This document shows positions 43,201-53,400 of a DNA stretch of 64,000 nucleotides, one piece after another; position 1 is the stretch's first letter; every line of letters begins with the position of its first letter. Under the pieces are notes generated by a model that saw only the letters and a program-made list of their open reading frames with translations, was not told the origin of the DNA and searched no databases. The stretch covers positions 7,642,001 to 7,706,000 of the forward strand of contig BRXU01000004.1 in NCBI GenBank assembly GCA_030267565.1. The letters are read 5' to 3'. The position numbers and the translations under genes were made by a program. The DNA is from Pleodorina starrii (lineage: Eukaryota; Chlorophyta; Chlorophyceae; Chlamydomonadales; Volvocaceae).

Positions 43201-44977
43201 TACGCAAACTTGCCAGCCACGGTATCAGCCAACCGCTGGATGGGCGCCGTACGGGCCTGCGGGGGGAGGGCAGGGACAAGGGGGGGGCCCCCGGGGATAC
43301 CTCTCGAGTCAATTCAGTTCAGTCTCAAAGGGGCAAAGGGGTGCAACCCAAAAGCCAACGCGGGCCCTCCCTCCCTTCCCGCCCACCTGCGCCACCTCCA
43401 CCATCCGTACAATGTCCGCAATGACGGTTTGCTGCCCGCTGTGCTCCGCCTGAACCGTCAGAGCGCCGTCGCAGTTGACGGTGCCGGCAGTTACCTTGTC
43501 ACCTGAGGGGAGGGAGGGAGGGAGGCAGGGAGGGAGGGAGGGTTTACCCAACACAGCCCACGCAGCACACGCAGCCCCCTCAAGGAGGCGCCGTAATGCC
43601 CTCTGTCGGGATCGAACCGACCTCCTGAAGAAAAACGATCCACCCGCAACGCCGCAATTCCCTCCCGCCCGCCGCCAGCCCGCGCCCCCACCTACCCTGC
43701 GCCTTGGTCAGCGGCAGCGGCTCCCCCGTTAGCGCGCTCTCATCCACACTCGACCTGCCGCCCACCACCACTCCATCCACCGGCACTCGGTCCCCGGGCA
43801 GCACCAGCAGCAGATCACCCGGGCTGATCGCCTCGGCGGGGACCTGAGGGGCAGGGGGTAAGGGGGTTAGGGGGTGGGAGAAGGGGGAGAGGGAGAAGGG
43901 TAGAGGGGGAGGGACAGGTGGGGTAGAGATGATAATAGATTCCAGGGAGGCGAGGTGGCTGGCAGAGATGCAAACACGACGAAAGCATTCCAATGTAAGT
44001 ACCGGTACCGGTACCACCAGAATGGCGGTGATGATGCCCCAGCCCAGCCCACCACTCGCCCCCACTCGCCAATCCCCGCCCCAATCCAGCCCACCACTCG
44101 CCCATCCCCGCCCGCCCCGCCCCGCCCCAACCCACCACTCGCCCATCCCCGCCCGCCCCGCCCCGCCCCAACCCACCACTCGCCCATCCCCGCCCGCCCC
44201 GCCCCGCCCCGCCCCAACCCCCCACTCGCCCATCCCCGCCCGCCCCGCCCCGCCCCAACCCAGCCCACCACTCGCCCCCACGCCCCAATCCCCGCCCCGC
44301 CCCGCCCCAACCCAAGGCCCACCTCGGCGTGTTTGTCAGCACTGAGCACCAGTCGAGCCCGCGTGGGCACCAGCTCCTGAAGAGCCGCCATGTCGGCACT
44401 GGCCTGCGGACGGAAACATGACATGCGGGTCGCGTGGGGTAAAAAGAAGATACGGTACCGCAGCGGAGACGGAGACGGAGACGGCGTTAGCAAACGGACG
44501 TGGGGACACGTGCGCCGCCGCCATGTCATGAGGGTGGCCAAGCACCCTCCCCACAATACCCTGCCCTATACGTCGCCTTCGTTCCATCGCCTCGGTTCGG
44601 TTTTACGAACCCCCCCCAGGACCCCACACCACGCTACTTTGCCAGCCACGCAGCCACGCAGCAGCATCCGGTCCCCCCAGGCCCCCCATCTGCGGGCCCC
44701 TCCCCATCTTCAGCCCCCCCCCACCTGCAACTTGGCCCGCTCCTCAAGCGCCCGACCGATGAGCACAAAGCCTGCTCTTCGGGGATGGCCGGGAAAGATA
44801 GCAGAGAGAGAGGGAGGTCGAGGAAGGGGGAGGGAGGGAGGGAGAGGAAACGATAACAATAATTAGGGCGGTTCATGACTGGTAACGGGCCCATGCCCCC
44901 AGGAAAAGGGTCCAGCCGGCCCAGCCGACCCGACCGCATCTCTCCCTCCGACCCTTCATGTGCACTAAGGTCTCTTA

Positions 44978-45008
<31 letters not shown>

Positions 45009-48000
45009 CCCATCCACCCACCCACCCACCCAGCAGCATGGCCGGCTCCTCGAAAAACGTCTTCCAGCCCAGCTTGGGCAGCGCCGCCGCCACACAGCTG
45101 ACGCCGAACGACGCGCCCGCGCCCAGCCCCACAAGCGTGTTCATGTCGGGCCGCCCCGCAGCCAGCGCCCGCAGCCCCGAAACCAAGATCTCCCGCCCGG
45201 GCCCCAGCAGCGCCGCCGCCGACAGCGCCGCGTTGAGCGGCACCGAATGCAGGCCGTGCATCCAGGCGGGGGCCCCCGGCCAGGCGTGGGCCAGGTGGCC
45301 CAGGCTGCACACCGCCGCCAGGCCCCAGGCGACCAGCAGGTCCACGGTGGCGGCGCGAAGGCGGTCGACCTTGGCGGCGCGCTTGGCTGCCAGGGCGGCG
45401 GCGAGGGAGGAGGAGGAGGTGGAGGGGTCGCGGGGCTTGGAGGGGAAGCCGGCGGCGGAGAGCGCCTGGGAATGGGGGCGGAGGGGGGGAAGGGCGGCAG
45501 GAGGAGGTGGGGGTGGGTGAGGAGGTGGGGAGAGGGTTCGAGGGGGATGGCGTGTGTCACACACACAGAGAGAGATGGAGCGGTGAGGATGGCGCGGGTG
45601 GACGGAGGCGGGGGGATGGGGGAAGGCTGCTGCTGCAGGCGGGGCACGGGGGCGGGGTGAGCACCTTTGGGAGTCCCTTCCTCGTCGGCTGTTTGCGTTG
45701 GCGTGGCGGGGGGGGGGGCGCGGCTCGGGCGGGCGGCCGAAGGCTGTGTATGTCTCCTGTAGACGGCAGTGCGGGCGCGTGGCTCCCGCCCCGGCGCGTG
45801 CGAGGTGCATGTCGGTTCATGTCGGTGTGCGTCCCGGCGTCGGGATATGGAATGGTGAGGTGCGATGCGCCAGACGGCCCACAGCGCCTGATCCGACACG
45901 GCTGACTGGGTCGTGTGCGTATTCTGTGCGTTGTCTGTGTTCTGTGTGTCTGAGGTGTGTGTATCTTCTATCACTGGACGAGGCTTCGCTGCGTTTCGCC
46001 GCAGCGCCGCACATCGCCCCAGGAGCGAGGCTGTTTGCTTACAAGGCCGTGTCCCGTGACCACACAAAGAGCACACAGAGATCCAGCTCGCTCCGAGTTT
46101 CCACTTCTGCTTCTGTGAGTTTGACTTTCACTTCCAATGCAGCTTCGTCTCTCTCACGAATTCCATTTCCAAGACAGCAGGTCAGTTCCGAATCTCGTAA
46201 AAAAGATCGCGATGGGCTGGGCTGTGGCGTCGCTCCCCGTAGCGTCACTAGCACCTCCACCCCCTTGCCGCACGCAACCGCAACCCCCTTCCCCAAACGG
46301 GATTGCGGCCCCCGCATTCATTTGCCAAGCGTCCCGCTCGTCCCGCCCTCCCGCGCAGCGCCCCCTCTCGAGGCACGTCGCTCCGCAGCAGCAACGGAGC
46401 AGCAGCAACGGTGGCCCATCGGCCCAAGGCACGAACACGCGGTAGGCCCCACCATCGCCGCGCCTGGTGCGGTGCAGTGCCGATCCAATCCTTCCGGCGA
46501 TCGCAAAGCTGGCAAAGCTGACCACGACGTAGAGTACCGTCAACACACACAAACGAGGACGCGCGAGACAAGCGCACGCAGATGCACCCGCAGGCGAAGA
46601 CACACGCGGTCACGCGCATTTTGGGCTGGGAACATCCCTCTACCAGCTCGACTTCAACAAATGACGTGGGTGACAAACACACACACACATGCTCGAGGGG
46701 AATATCCATCTTCCCTTCTGTGCCCCGCTGTTTTAAGTCCGTGTTGCCTGAATCACCAGCCGGATCTCGGGGCCTCTCCACGGATCCGGGATCCCGGATC
46801 CACATTTCCGCAGTACACCCCAAACTGGGATCCAGATCCAGCACTCCGCAGATCGCTTGCCCTCCCTGCTGCCCCAAGTTGTTTTTGTACCCTTCGCGAA
46901 TATCAGCAGCCGCGGCCGGCGCCGTTGCCGACGCCGCTACCGCTGACCGTATGCCCCACAGCTGGTGTTCCTGCAGCTGCAGCAGCAGCTGCTGCCCCGG
47001 GCGGCAGCTCCCATTCGCCCAGGCGCCGCTGCCGGTTCCCTCATGCCCTAGCTGCTGCCACCTCAGCAGCTGCTGCTGCCTCGCCGGGGCGCCAGTCACA
47101 CTGCCGCCGTTGCCGCGGTCCCCGCACGCGGCCGGGACTCAAAGCCGGCTTTCGTCAGGACCTACGGGTCAGACCGTATACGGCGGCGGCAGCGGCAGCA
47201 ACGGCAACGGCGAGCGGCAGCGGCGTTCAGTGGCGTGTCGTGTCCCGTGCCGTGAGCCCGTCAGGAATCGGATCTCTGGAACGAGCCGAGTCCGCCGAGT
47301 CGGCGCGGCCTTCGTGTTCCGACTTCCGAGTCGGTTTTAGTCATTCTCACATCGAAGCTGCAAACTCAGATGCTCTAGGTGAGGTGAGGTAATGCATTTG
47401 CGTTTCTGAATTGCAATTTCTGGACGGCATGCGAACCCAAATGAGATCTCCATTCGGAAATTCGGCGGAGCTTCACATACCGGTAGCAGCCCCTAACCGG
47501 CGCCCCCTGGGAGCCGGTTAGGGGCCGCTAACTGCTGGTTAGGGGCAATGCAGGCCTTCGCTCGGTGGCTTTCGACCAAGGGCGGTCGAGGCGGCCACCG
47601 AAGCAGCAGCAGCGGGTGCCGCAGTGCACCCAGCGCCACCCATGCCTACCAACCGCCAGCATCTGGCCGCGCTTTAATACCCGCCCCCCCCTTTTCTGCT
47701 CTCTTTGCGCTTCTTTTAACGAACGCCAAAAGCTCTAACACACGAAGCCTCAAGAGCCAGCCGCGAGCGCTCCAGCGAGCTGCTTCCCCCAGTCTGGACC
47801 CACGGGTCGTTCTTGAACCGCTGCAAATGGGACGACCGCCAGCGCCATCCGGTCGCTTTGGCTCCGCCGCCCGCTTCGCCCAGTGTCGTGTTTGACAGGT
47901 TGCGTTGCGCTGTCGCCGCACGCCGTGGTTTGCGCGTGTTTGGCGGCGCTCGCTCCCGAATACAGTATGATTCCCCCGTGGACCGGGTGGGAGTGTTGGC

Positions 48001-49517
48001 GGCACTCCTACCCTCCTACGGGTCGCGGCTACCCTCCTACGGGTCGCGGAAGCCGGCTCCAGACACGCCCGGACCTCTGCCCCTCTGCAGGCCCTTTGGG
48101 CACCGGCCTTTGCGCCTGTCGCTTTTCCGCCCGAGCGAGGTGCCGGCAGGGTGAAGACCGTCCCCCCAGGCTCCTGCCACACATCGGACCTGCAGCCTCG
48201 GATTCCTTCCGGCTCGAACTCGCCGCAGCCGCTGTGCTCTGTCATTCCCATTCCCTCCTCCCAAGCGCTCCGAAGCGCACGCACACACGCCAGCGCCAGC
48301 CCCCAGCACCCGCCCGGGACGGAACGGCATGGGCCGTCCATCCACTCATACGTCCAGGCCCTGCCAGGTCCTCAACGAGGACATACACACACACAGGTTG
48401 TACACACATCTTGCATCATCCCGAGGTCCCCTCCCGATTGATTGTACAACGGCCTTGAATGGCACCTAACGCGTCGCAAGGCACCCACCTGCGCCAGCTT
48501 GTCCCCTATGGCCGCCAGCGCTGCGCCGCCACCAGCCGCTCTGCCGCTGCCAGCGCCGCCGCCGCCGCCGCCGCCGCTGCCCCTGGGCACCAGCACTCTC
48601 ACCAGCGCCGTCTCCGTTGTGAGATTGACCGAGGCGCTGGTGACGCCTGGCTGGGACTCCAGGATCTTTTTGACGTGGCCCACGCAGCCGCCACACTTCA
48701 TGCCTGGGGGGGCGGCGTCGCGGGCGCGCGGAGATGTGCCGGGTTGGTGGTTTCGGAGCAGCGATGCGTGCGTCTAACCCACGGCAGGGCAGAATGCTCT
48801 AGGGCCATGGGTTCGTTTGGTTGTGGTACGCGCGGGACCAGCGGCGGCGTTGCGGGGTCCGGCGCCTGCCCGGCCCGTGGGTCAGGACTCGTCCGTCGCA
48901 CCGCCGTCGCACCCGGACTGAACGACTCGCCGACATCGTCGGGCGCACATTTTCGTGATACGCAAGCCCCGGTAGGTGACAGTCGGGTCGTTAACTCCTT
49001 ACGGGGGCGCGCCAGGTGATCGCTGGTCCGTCCAGCAGCGACAGCGTGCACAGAATGCCAGGTAACCATACACAGCGCTGCTGAGGATGGTACTCCAACT
49101 ATGGTCATCAAACGCACCTCCGACGTCCAACAGGATAACCTCCTCTACCAGATCGCTCGCCTCGGCGATGTCGCCCAGTACGTTCGCCGATGCTCGCGGC
49201 GCCGACGACGACCCATCGCCGCCGCCGCCACCACCTCCTCCGGAGCCGCTATATCCTCCTCCGGCGCCGAAGCCACCGCCGACGCTGGCGCTCGCGGCCT
49301 GACCCGCAGTCGCGCAGAAATTCACGGTCGTGGCGACGACGGTCGCGCGAATTAGCTGCCAACCCCAAGGAGTACGCTGTGCACCGACTTGTGAAGCCCT
49401 GCTCTTATCTGGACTAGCGGTTGCGAGCGGGAGCACTGCGGGTCTGCATCGCCTCGTGTGAGTGCCCCCGTGCGCGACGGGGCGCCAGACGCTCTGGCGC
49501 TGAGCGACAGGCGACAT
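40223..49517 (-). CDS. PAA2: Copper-transporting P1B-type ATPase, PAA2/HMA8 type
   Basis: Pumps Cu(I), in plants into the thylakoid lumen for plastocyanin. Eleven exons in order: 49118-49517, 48489-48703, 45030-45465, 44725-44771, 44323-44403, 43696-43843, 43387-43502, 43131-43256, 42525-42773, 41215-42243, 40223-40756, giving 1126 residues. A transit-peptide-like N-terminus and a Gly run precede one heavy-metal domain, GMKCGGC (134-140). Then come TM segments with [18 protein letters not shown] and [13 protein letters not shown], the actuator TGEPLP, CPC (551-553, [13 protein letters not shown]), phosphorylated D595 (DKTGTLT), HP motif THPVAQAL (H649), [10 protein letters not shown] (909), and final TMs with [11 protein letters not shown] and [15 protein letters not shown], the Cu-ATPase signature. 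Blocks such as AGFPSKPRD place it nearer PAA2 than PAA1. The nucleotide-binding domain holds a long Ser/Gly insert and the tail is Gly/Ala-rich. One GC-AG intron and one 3-kb intron are present. Confidence 0.95.
40935..41200. repeat. CT-rich (CCCTCCCTCT)n array in PAA2 intron
   Basis: About 265 bases of pyrimidine-only repeats on the plus strand fill most of the intron 40757-41214; the sense transcript is purine-only. It produces the Gly/Glu/Arg shadow frames here. Confidence 0.95.
43598..43640 (-). other. tRNA-like 3' fragment in PAA2 intron
   Basis: On the minus strand, GTCGG-TTCGATC-CCGAC forms a perfect five-pair T-arm with a good B box (GGTTCGATCC), followed by AGAGGGC, which looks like a 3' acceptor strand. 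No matching 5' acceptor strand or D arm was found, so this is a tRNA relic or tRNA-derived repeat, not a gene. Confidence 0.35.
44037..44320. repeat. 41-bp GC-rich minisatellite in PAA2 intron
   Basis: Repeats of a unit with CCCACCACTCGCCCATCC followed by runs of CCCGCCCCG; successive starts at 44090, 44131 and 44172 give a 41-base period. It lies in the intron 43844-44322, next to the acceptor/donor region. Confidence 0.9.
44436..44506 (+). repeat. Dispersed element copy (PAA2 intron, antisense)
   Basis: Complete-looking copy: AAAAAGAAGATACGGTACCG, CAGCGGAGACGGAGACGG, then GACGGCGTTAGCAAACGG. It lies in the intron 44404-44724 in the orientation opposite to the gene. Confidence 0.8.
45466..48488. 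other. 3,023-nt intron of PAA2
   Basis: Exons on both sides join directly (KLAQ to ALSAAGF) exactly as in plant PAA2, so no coding exon of this gene is needed here. The reading frames on either strand are low-complexity and unrecognised. GGATCC-like motifs cluster near 46780-46830. No nested gene could be supported. Confidence 0.7.
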
Positions 49518-50477
49518 TATATTAATAATTAAACATGTGGTGTGAGGGTCCTCACTGACTAGCTAGCGACCTGGAAATGTAACCAACAAACTTTAATCCG
49601 CTGAAATCTAGCCAGCCCTAAGGATCCTGCAGCATCTTCAGAATGAAGACACTTCACATTACGTTGTTCTGAAAATTTCCTAAGCAAAGCGCCAAAGCAA
49701 AAGGGATCAGCTTGGTTCTGGAGCACGGCCACGTAAGTGTGCCTTGAAGTAAAACCGATAGCTCTAGTAAAATGCCGAGGTCAAACAGCTTACATAAACC
49801 CTTGTGCGGATTGTTATATACTAAATGCAGCGGAACGTCGTTGGGATGTTACTGGCCACCCAACTGGTGAACCCGCACGGGTCTGACTGGCACTACTACA
49901 CGACAGCACCCACAACGTCCCCGCTCGGTGCTGCCTATAAGCCTTATCAAAGCGGCGGCACCTCCCCAACCCGCGCTCACCCAGCCGCGGGTACTGCATC
50001 CTTTCCTGCTCAGGACACAGGCTGCTATCTAGCTGCTGATCACAAGCCGTCGCGTGGCTGCGAATCTTCGCGGGCCGTGAATGCCCCTCCGGATTGTCCC
50101 GGGGCAGGCGCTTCAACAATGTTGGCCTGCTGCCCGGCAAGCCACAGTCATTTCGCTTGTGGCTGTGCGAGACACGGCAACGATGTTCGCTCCGTGGAGG
50201 TCCCCCCGCCCTTCTTTCTGGAGGCGGACCCTCGCCTCCTGGCGGCGGACCTCACATGATGCGCCCGTCAATTACAGTCATGTAGTATTCTTGTTAGAGG
50301 AATATGTCGCACAATTCTGTCGACACATCATTGGAGCGTAAGCCCACAAGTCCTGACCAGACCAGCGCCACGTCGTTGCGGACGCGGCCGAACACCAGCA
50401 CATGTCGCCGCCTGCGCTTCCTCGAGATCCACACTGCTGTCACTCCCCCCCCCGTCACTTCTTGACCGACCTTCTCG
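49518..50477. other. Intergenic region, PAA2 5' side and PRP31 3' side
   Basis: Holds the PAA2 promoter and the PRP31 3' UTR. The frame at 49825-50259 has no recognisable features. No gene supported. Confidence 0.55.
50272..50276 (-). terminator. TGTAA poly(A) signal, probable PRP31 3' end
   Basis: TGTAA on the minus strand, about 200 bases after the PRP31 stop codon and before the next minus-strand gene. Confidence 0.5.
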
Positions 50478-53400
50478 TCACTTCTTGACCGACCTGCGAC
50501 GCGGCATTCGGCATACCGTCAGCCAAACGTCGCCGTGCATGCAAGCATAGAACACCGAAAGGTGCACGTGCGCTCGGGGGCACGCTCGTGGCAATTTCAT
50601 AAACCGCGCACCCCTGCGCAACCTTTGAACGAATGGCGCAGCCAACGAAGCCAACGCGTGGAAACCTATCTCCCTGATGTTGGAAATGTAACAACCCGGA
50701 TGACGATAACGTACACACCCGCGCACTTGCACATCCACACGCGCACTCGCGCACCTGAAGCCGCCGAACTGGCTGAAGTACGACTGCGTGCCGTCCTTGG
50801 TATCCAGATCCGTGCCGAAGCGCGCCGACGGGTTCTCCAGCTCAATGCCCTGAGGTGGGTTATCCACGTGTAGCGGGGGGAGAGGGAGTTGAGTGGGTTG
50901 GCGCAACTCGGGAATGAGGCCGCGCGTGTGACATCTGACATGTCGGTGCAGGGCTTGCACGCATGCCACACAGAAACAATCAGCCCGCCATAACATACAG
51001 TAACAACAATGTGAGTGCTTTGCAAATGGTTCGGTTTACGGCTGACCCAGGGAATTGGCGGTGCCTTGCGGTACGCGGAAGCAGGCGAAAGCGGTTTTTT
51101 TCAAGATGCCGCAGGGTCAGCAGGAAGGAGGACCGTCGCATCCCCCAGCTACCACCTCAACCGCGGCCCACACGCGGGCCCTCCCCGGCCCCTACACTGC
51201 ACCGCCGCAACCCCCCGGGACCCCGGGTCGCAGCTCCTCCGGTATGGAGACTGCGAGTACGGGTAAGAAAGAAGATACCGAGTACGGATACAGGTACCGT
51301 TTGGTAGGTACCGGTATTGCTGGGTCCGCTCGCCATTCGGTTATTTGGCCGCGACCCTTTACTTGTCTTTTTACCGTCCCGCACCCCACAACCCCCCAGC
51401 GCCCCAGGGCCTGACCTGCACGGGGGTGAAGGCCAGCGACGACGACAGGCCGGACGTGGCGCCGCTGCTGCCGTACATGCGTGCCTTGAACTTCTTCTGC
51501 GCCTTGGCGCTCAGCTTCTGCTTCTGCTGCGACGCCACCACCCGCAGCCGCCCGCTGCCCTCCCTGCCCAGTATACCCAGCCCGATGACCTGACGAGGGA
51601 GGGAGGGTGTTCAAGCCACGAACCGCACCCGGGGGGAGGGGGGCGGGAGAGGTTCGGGCAGATGGCCGGATGTGCGACTGAGATTGGATGGAAGGAATGG
51701 TTCAGACACAAGCCCACCAAACCCACGAGAGGTGAAACGTGCCACCCGCCTTTGGGTTTTAGGGGGCAGAAGTGACGGGGGGATTAAAAAAGAAGATATC
51801 GCAGCGCAAGTGACGGGGGAAGGCACAGCGAGGGGCTTTGGGAGGAGGGAACAGGGCAACAGGGGAACAGGGTGTGGGTTACCATACCGCAATACCGCAC
51901 CACCACCACCGCCACCACCACCGCCAGCAGCAGCAGCAGCAGCTTAGCTCAACCACACCACCGCCACAGGCGAACAACAAGAACTATGCGCAAAGTCCCA
52001 CACGGCCCGGGACGCCCGCCCATCCCCAAAGCCGGGCCCAGCCCTAACCCGCCCTGGCGCCCGGGCTAGGGGCACAACGGCCCCCAACGGCGGTGTCCGG
52101 TGCACCCACCGACCCACACCACTCACATCATCTCCATCCACCCACTCCTCCTCCGCCTGGTTGAACATCATCCGGTTGGCCGCCTTGCGCATGTCCGTCA
52201 GACCGTACCGCTCCTTCGCCTTGCGCAGCCGCCGCCCGCCGCGCCGCTTCTTGGCCTGCGTCGGGAGCGAAGGTTCCAGATGCAGGGCGACACACACACC
52301 GTATCACGGCTCAGCCTGGCCACTGCCACAGCCACTGCCACGAAGCCATGACAACCACCTCACCCTTCGCAACCGAAGCTCCATCCTTTCCAATCTCCGG
52401 AAGAGTACCGTAAGAGAAGTGTATGAACCGCGGCGGAGGAGCAGTAGCGACGTTCGCCAACGGACTTGGAGCGGGAGGGTCCCCCTGCTTCTTCTGGGGC
52501 GAGTCTGGGGTGGGCCCTTCTTCTGGAGCGGGCCCTTCTTCTTCGGTGGCCAGAAAGCCCACCGTCGCCCACGACCTGCCCCGACACGACCCATTCCCCG
52601 CCCCGCCCCGCGCAAGCCACAGCCACCCACCTCCGCGTCGGGCACCGGCAGCGGCTTGACCTGCTTGGCCGGCGGCGGCTCCTGCCACTTTTCAATCTTG
52701 CGAATGACCTCCGCCTTCATCTCCGCCCCGAACGCGCCCTGCAGCGCCAGGCAGCGACATCAACAGCAGCCGCAGTTTGAACACACCCCACCTGGTGCAA
52801 CTCCGCCACACACGGCACAGACCGGAGGACGACGGAACAACCATCGCCCTCCCCCAGTGGAGACGCGGAGGCACGCCCAGTACCGTACTACATGAATACG
52901 GTGGGCAGATCCGCAGTACAGCACTAGCAGACACGCTCCGCGTTTTAAGTACAGCCGCCCCACCCCTCCGTCCGCTTTCCCAGACCCTGCGGGGGTGAAC
53001 ACCTTCTTCAGCATGGTGTATATCGCGAGTACCGAATTGGTCCAAGGAAGCAAGCCAGGCGGCCTGACGTGTTAAAGAAAGAGGCAGTCCAAAACAGGAG
53101 AGTACCAAAGCAGATTCCCTCCCCTAACCTCCCCCCCTCCCGGCGCGCTCATGAGCCCGGCAGCAGCCCCTAGCCTGGGCCTCACCGCTGGGTCCTCGCC
53201 GTAGGCGTCCTTGCGCGCCAACAGCGTGCTCTTCGCCGCGATGAGGCGCACCGCCTTGTTGCGCAGTGATGGCGGCGTCTGCGCCAGGATGGCACAGCCG
53301 CTGATGAAGCCCTGGTGCGGCTGCGCGGTGGTGGAGCTGAGGCCCGCCAGCGTCTTGCGCTTGGCGCCGAGGACCTGCAGGTCAGGCGGGCAGGGGCGGA

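Noticed and set aside
45698..47392. 564-codon plus-strand frame inside the PAA2 intron
   Set aside because: No domain, biased composition, no start context or splice structure; GC-rich sequence gives such open frames by chance.
49825..50259. 144-codon plus-strand frame between PAA2 and PRP31
   Set aside because: No recognisable motif, and it lies where a promoter and a 3' UTR are expected.
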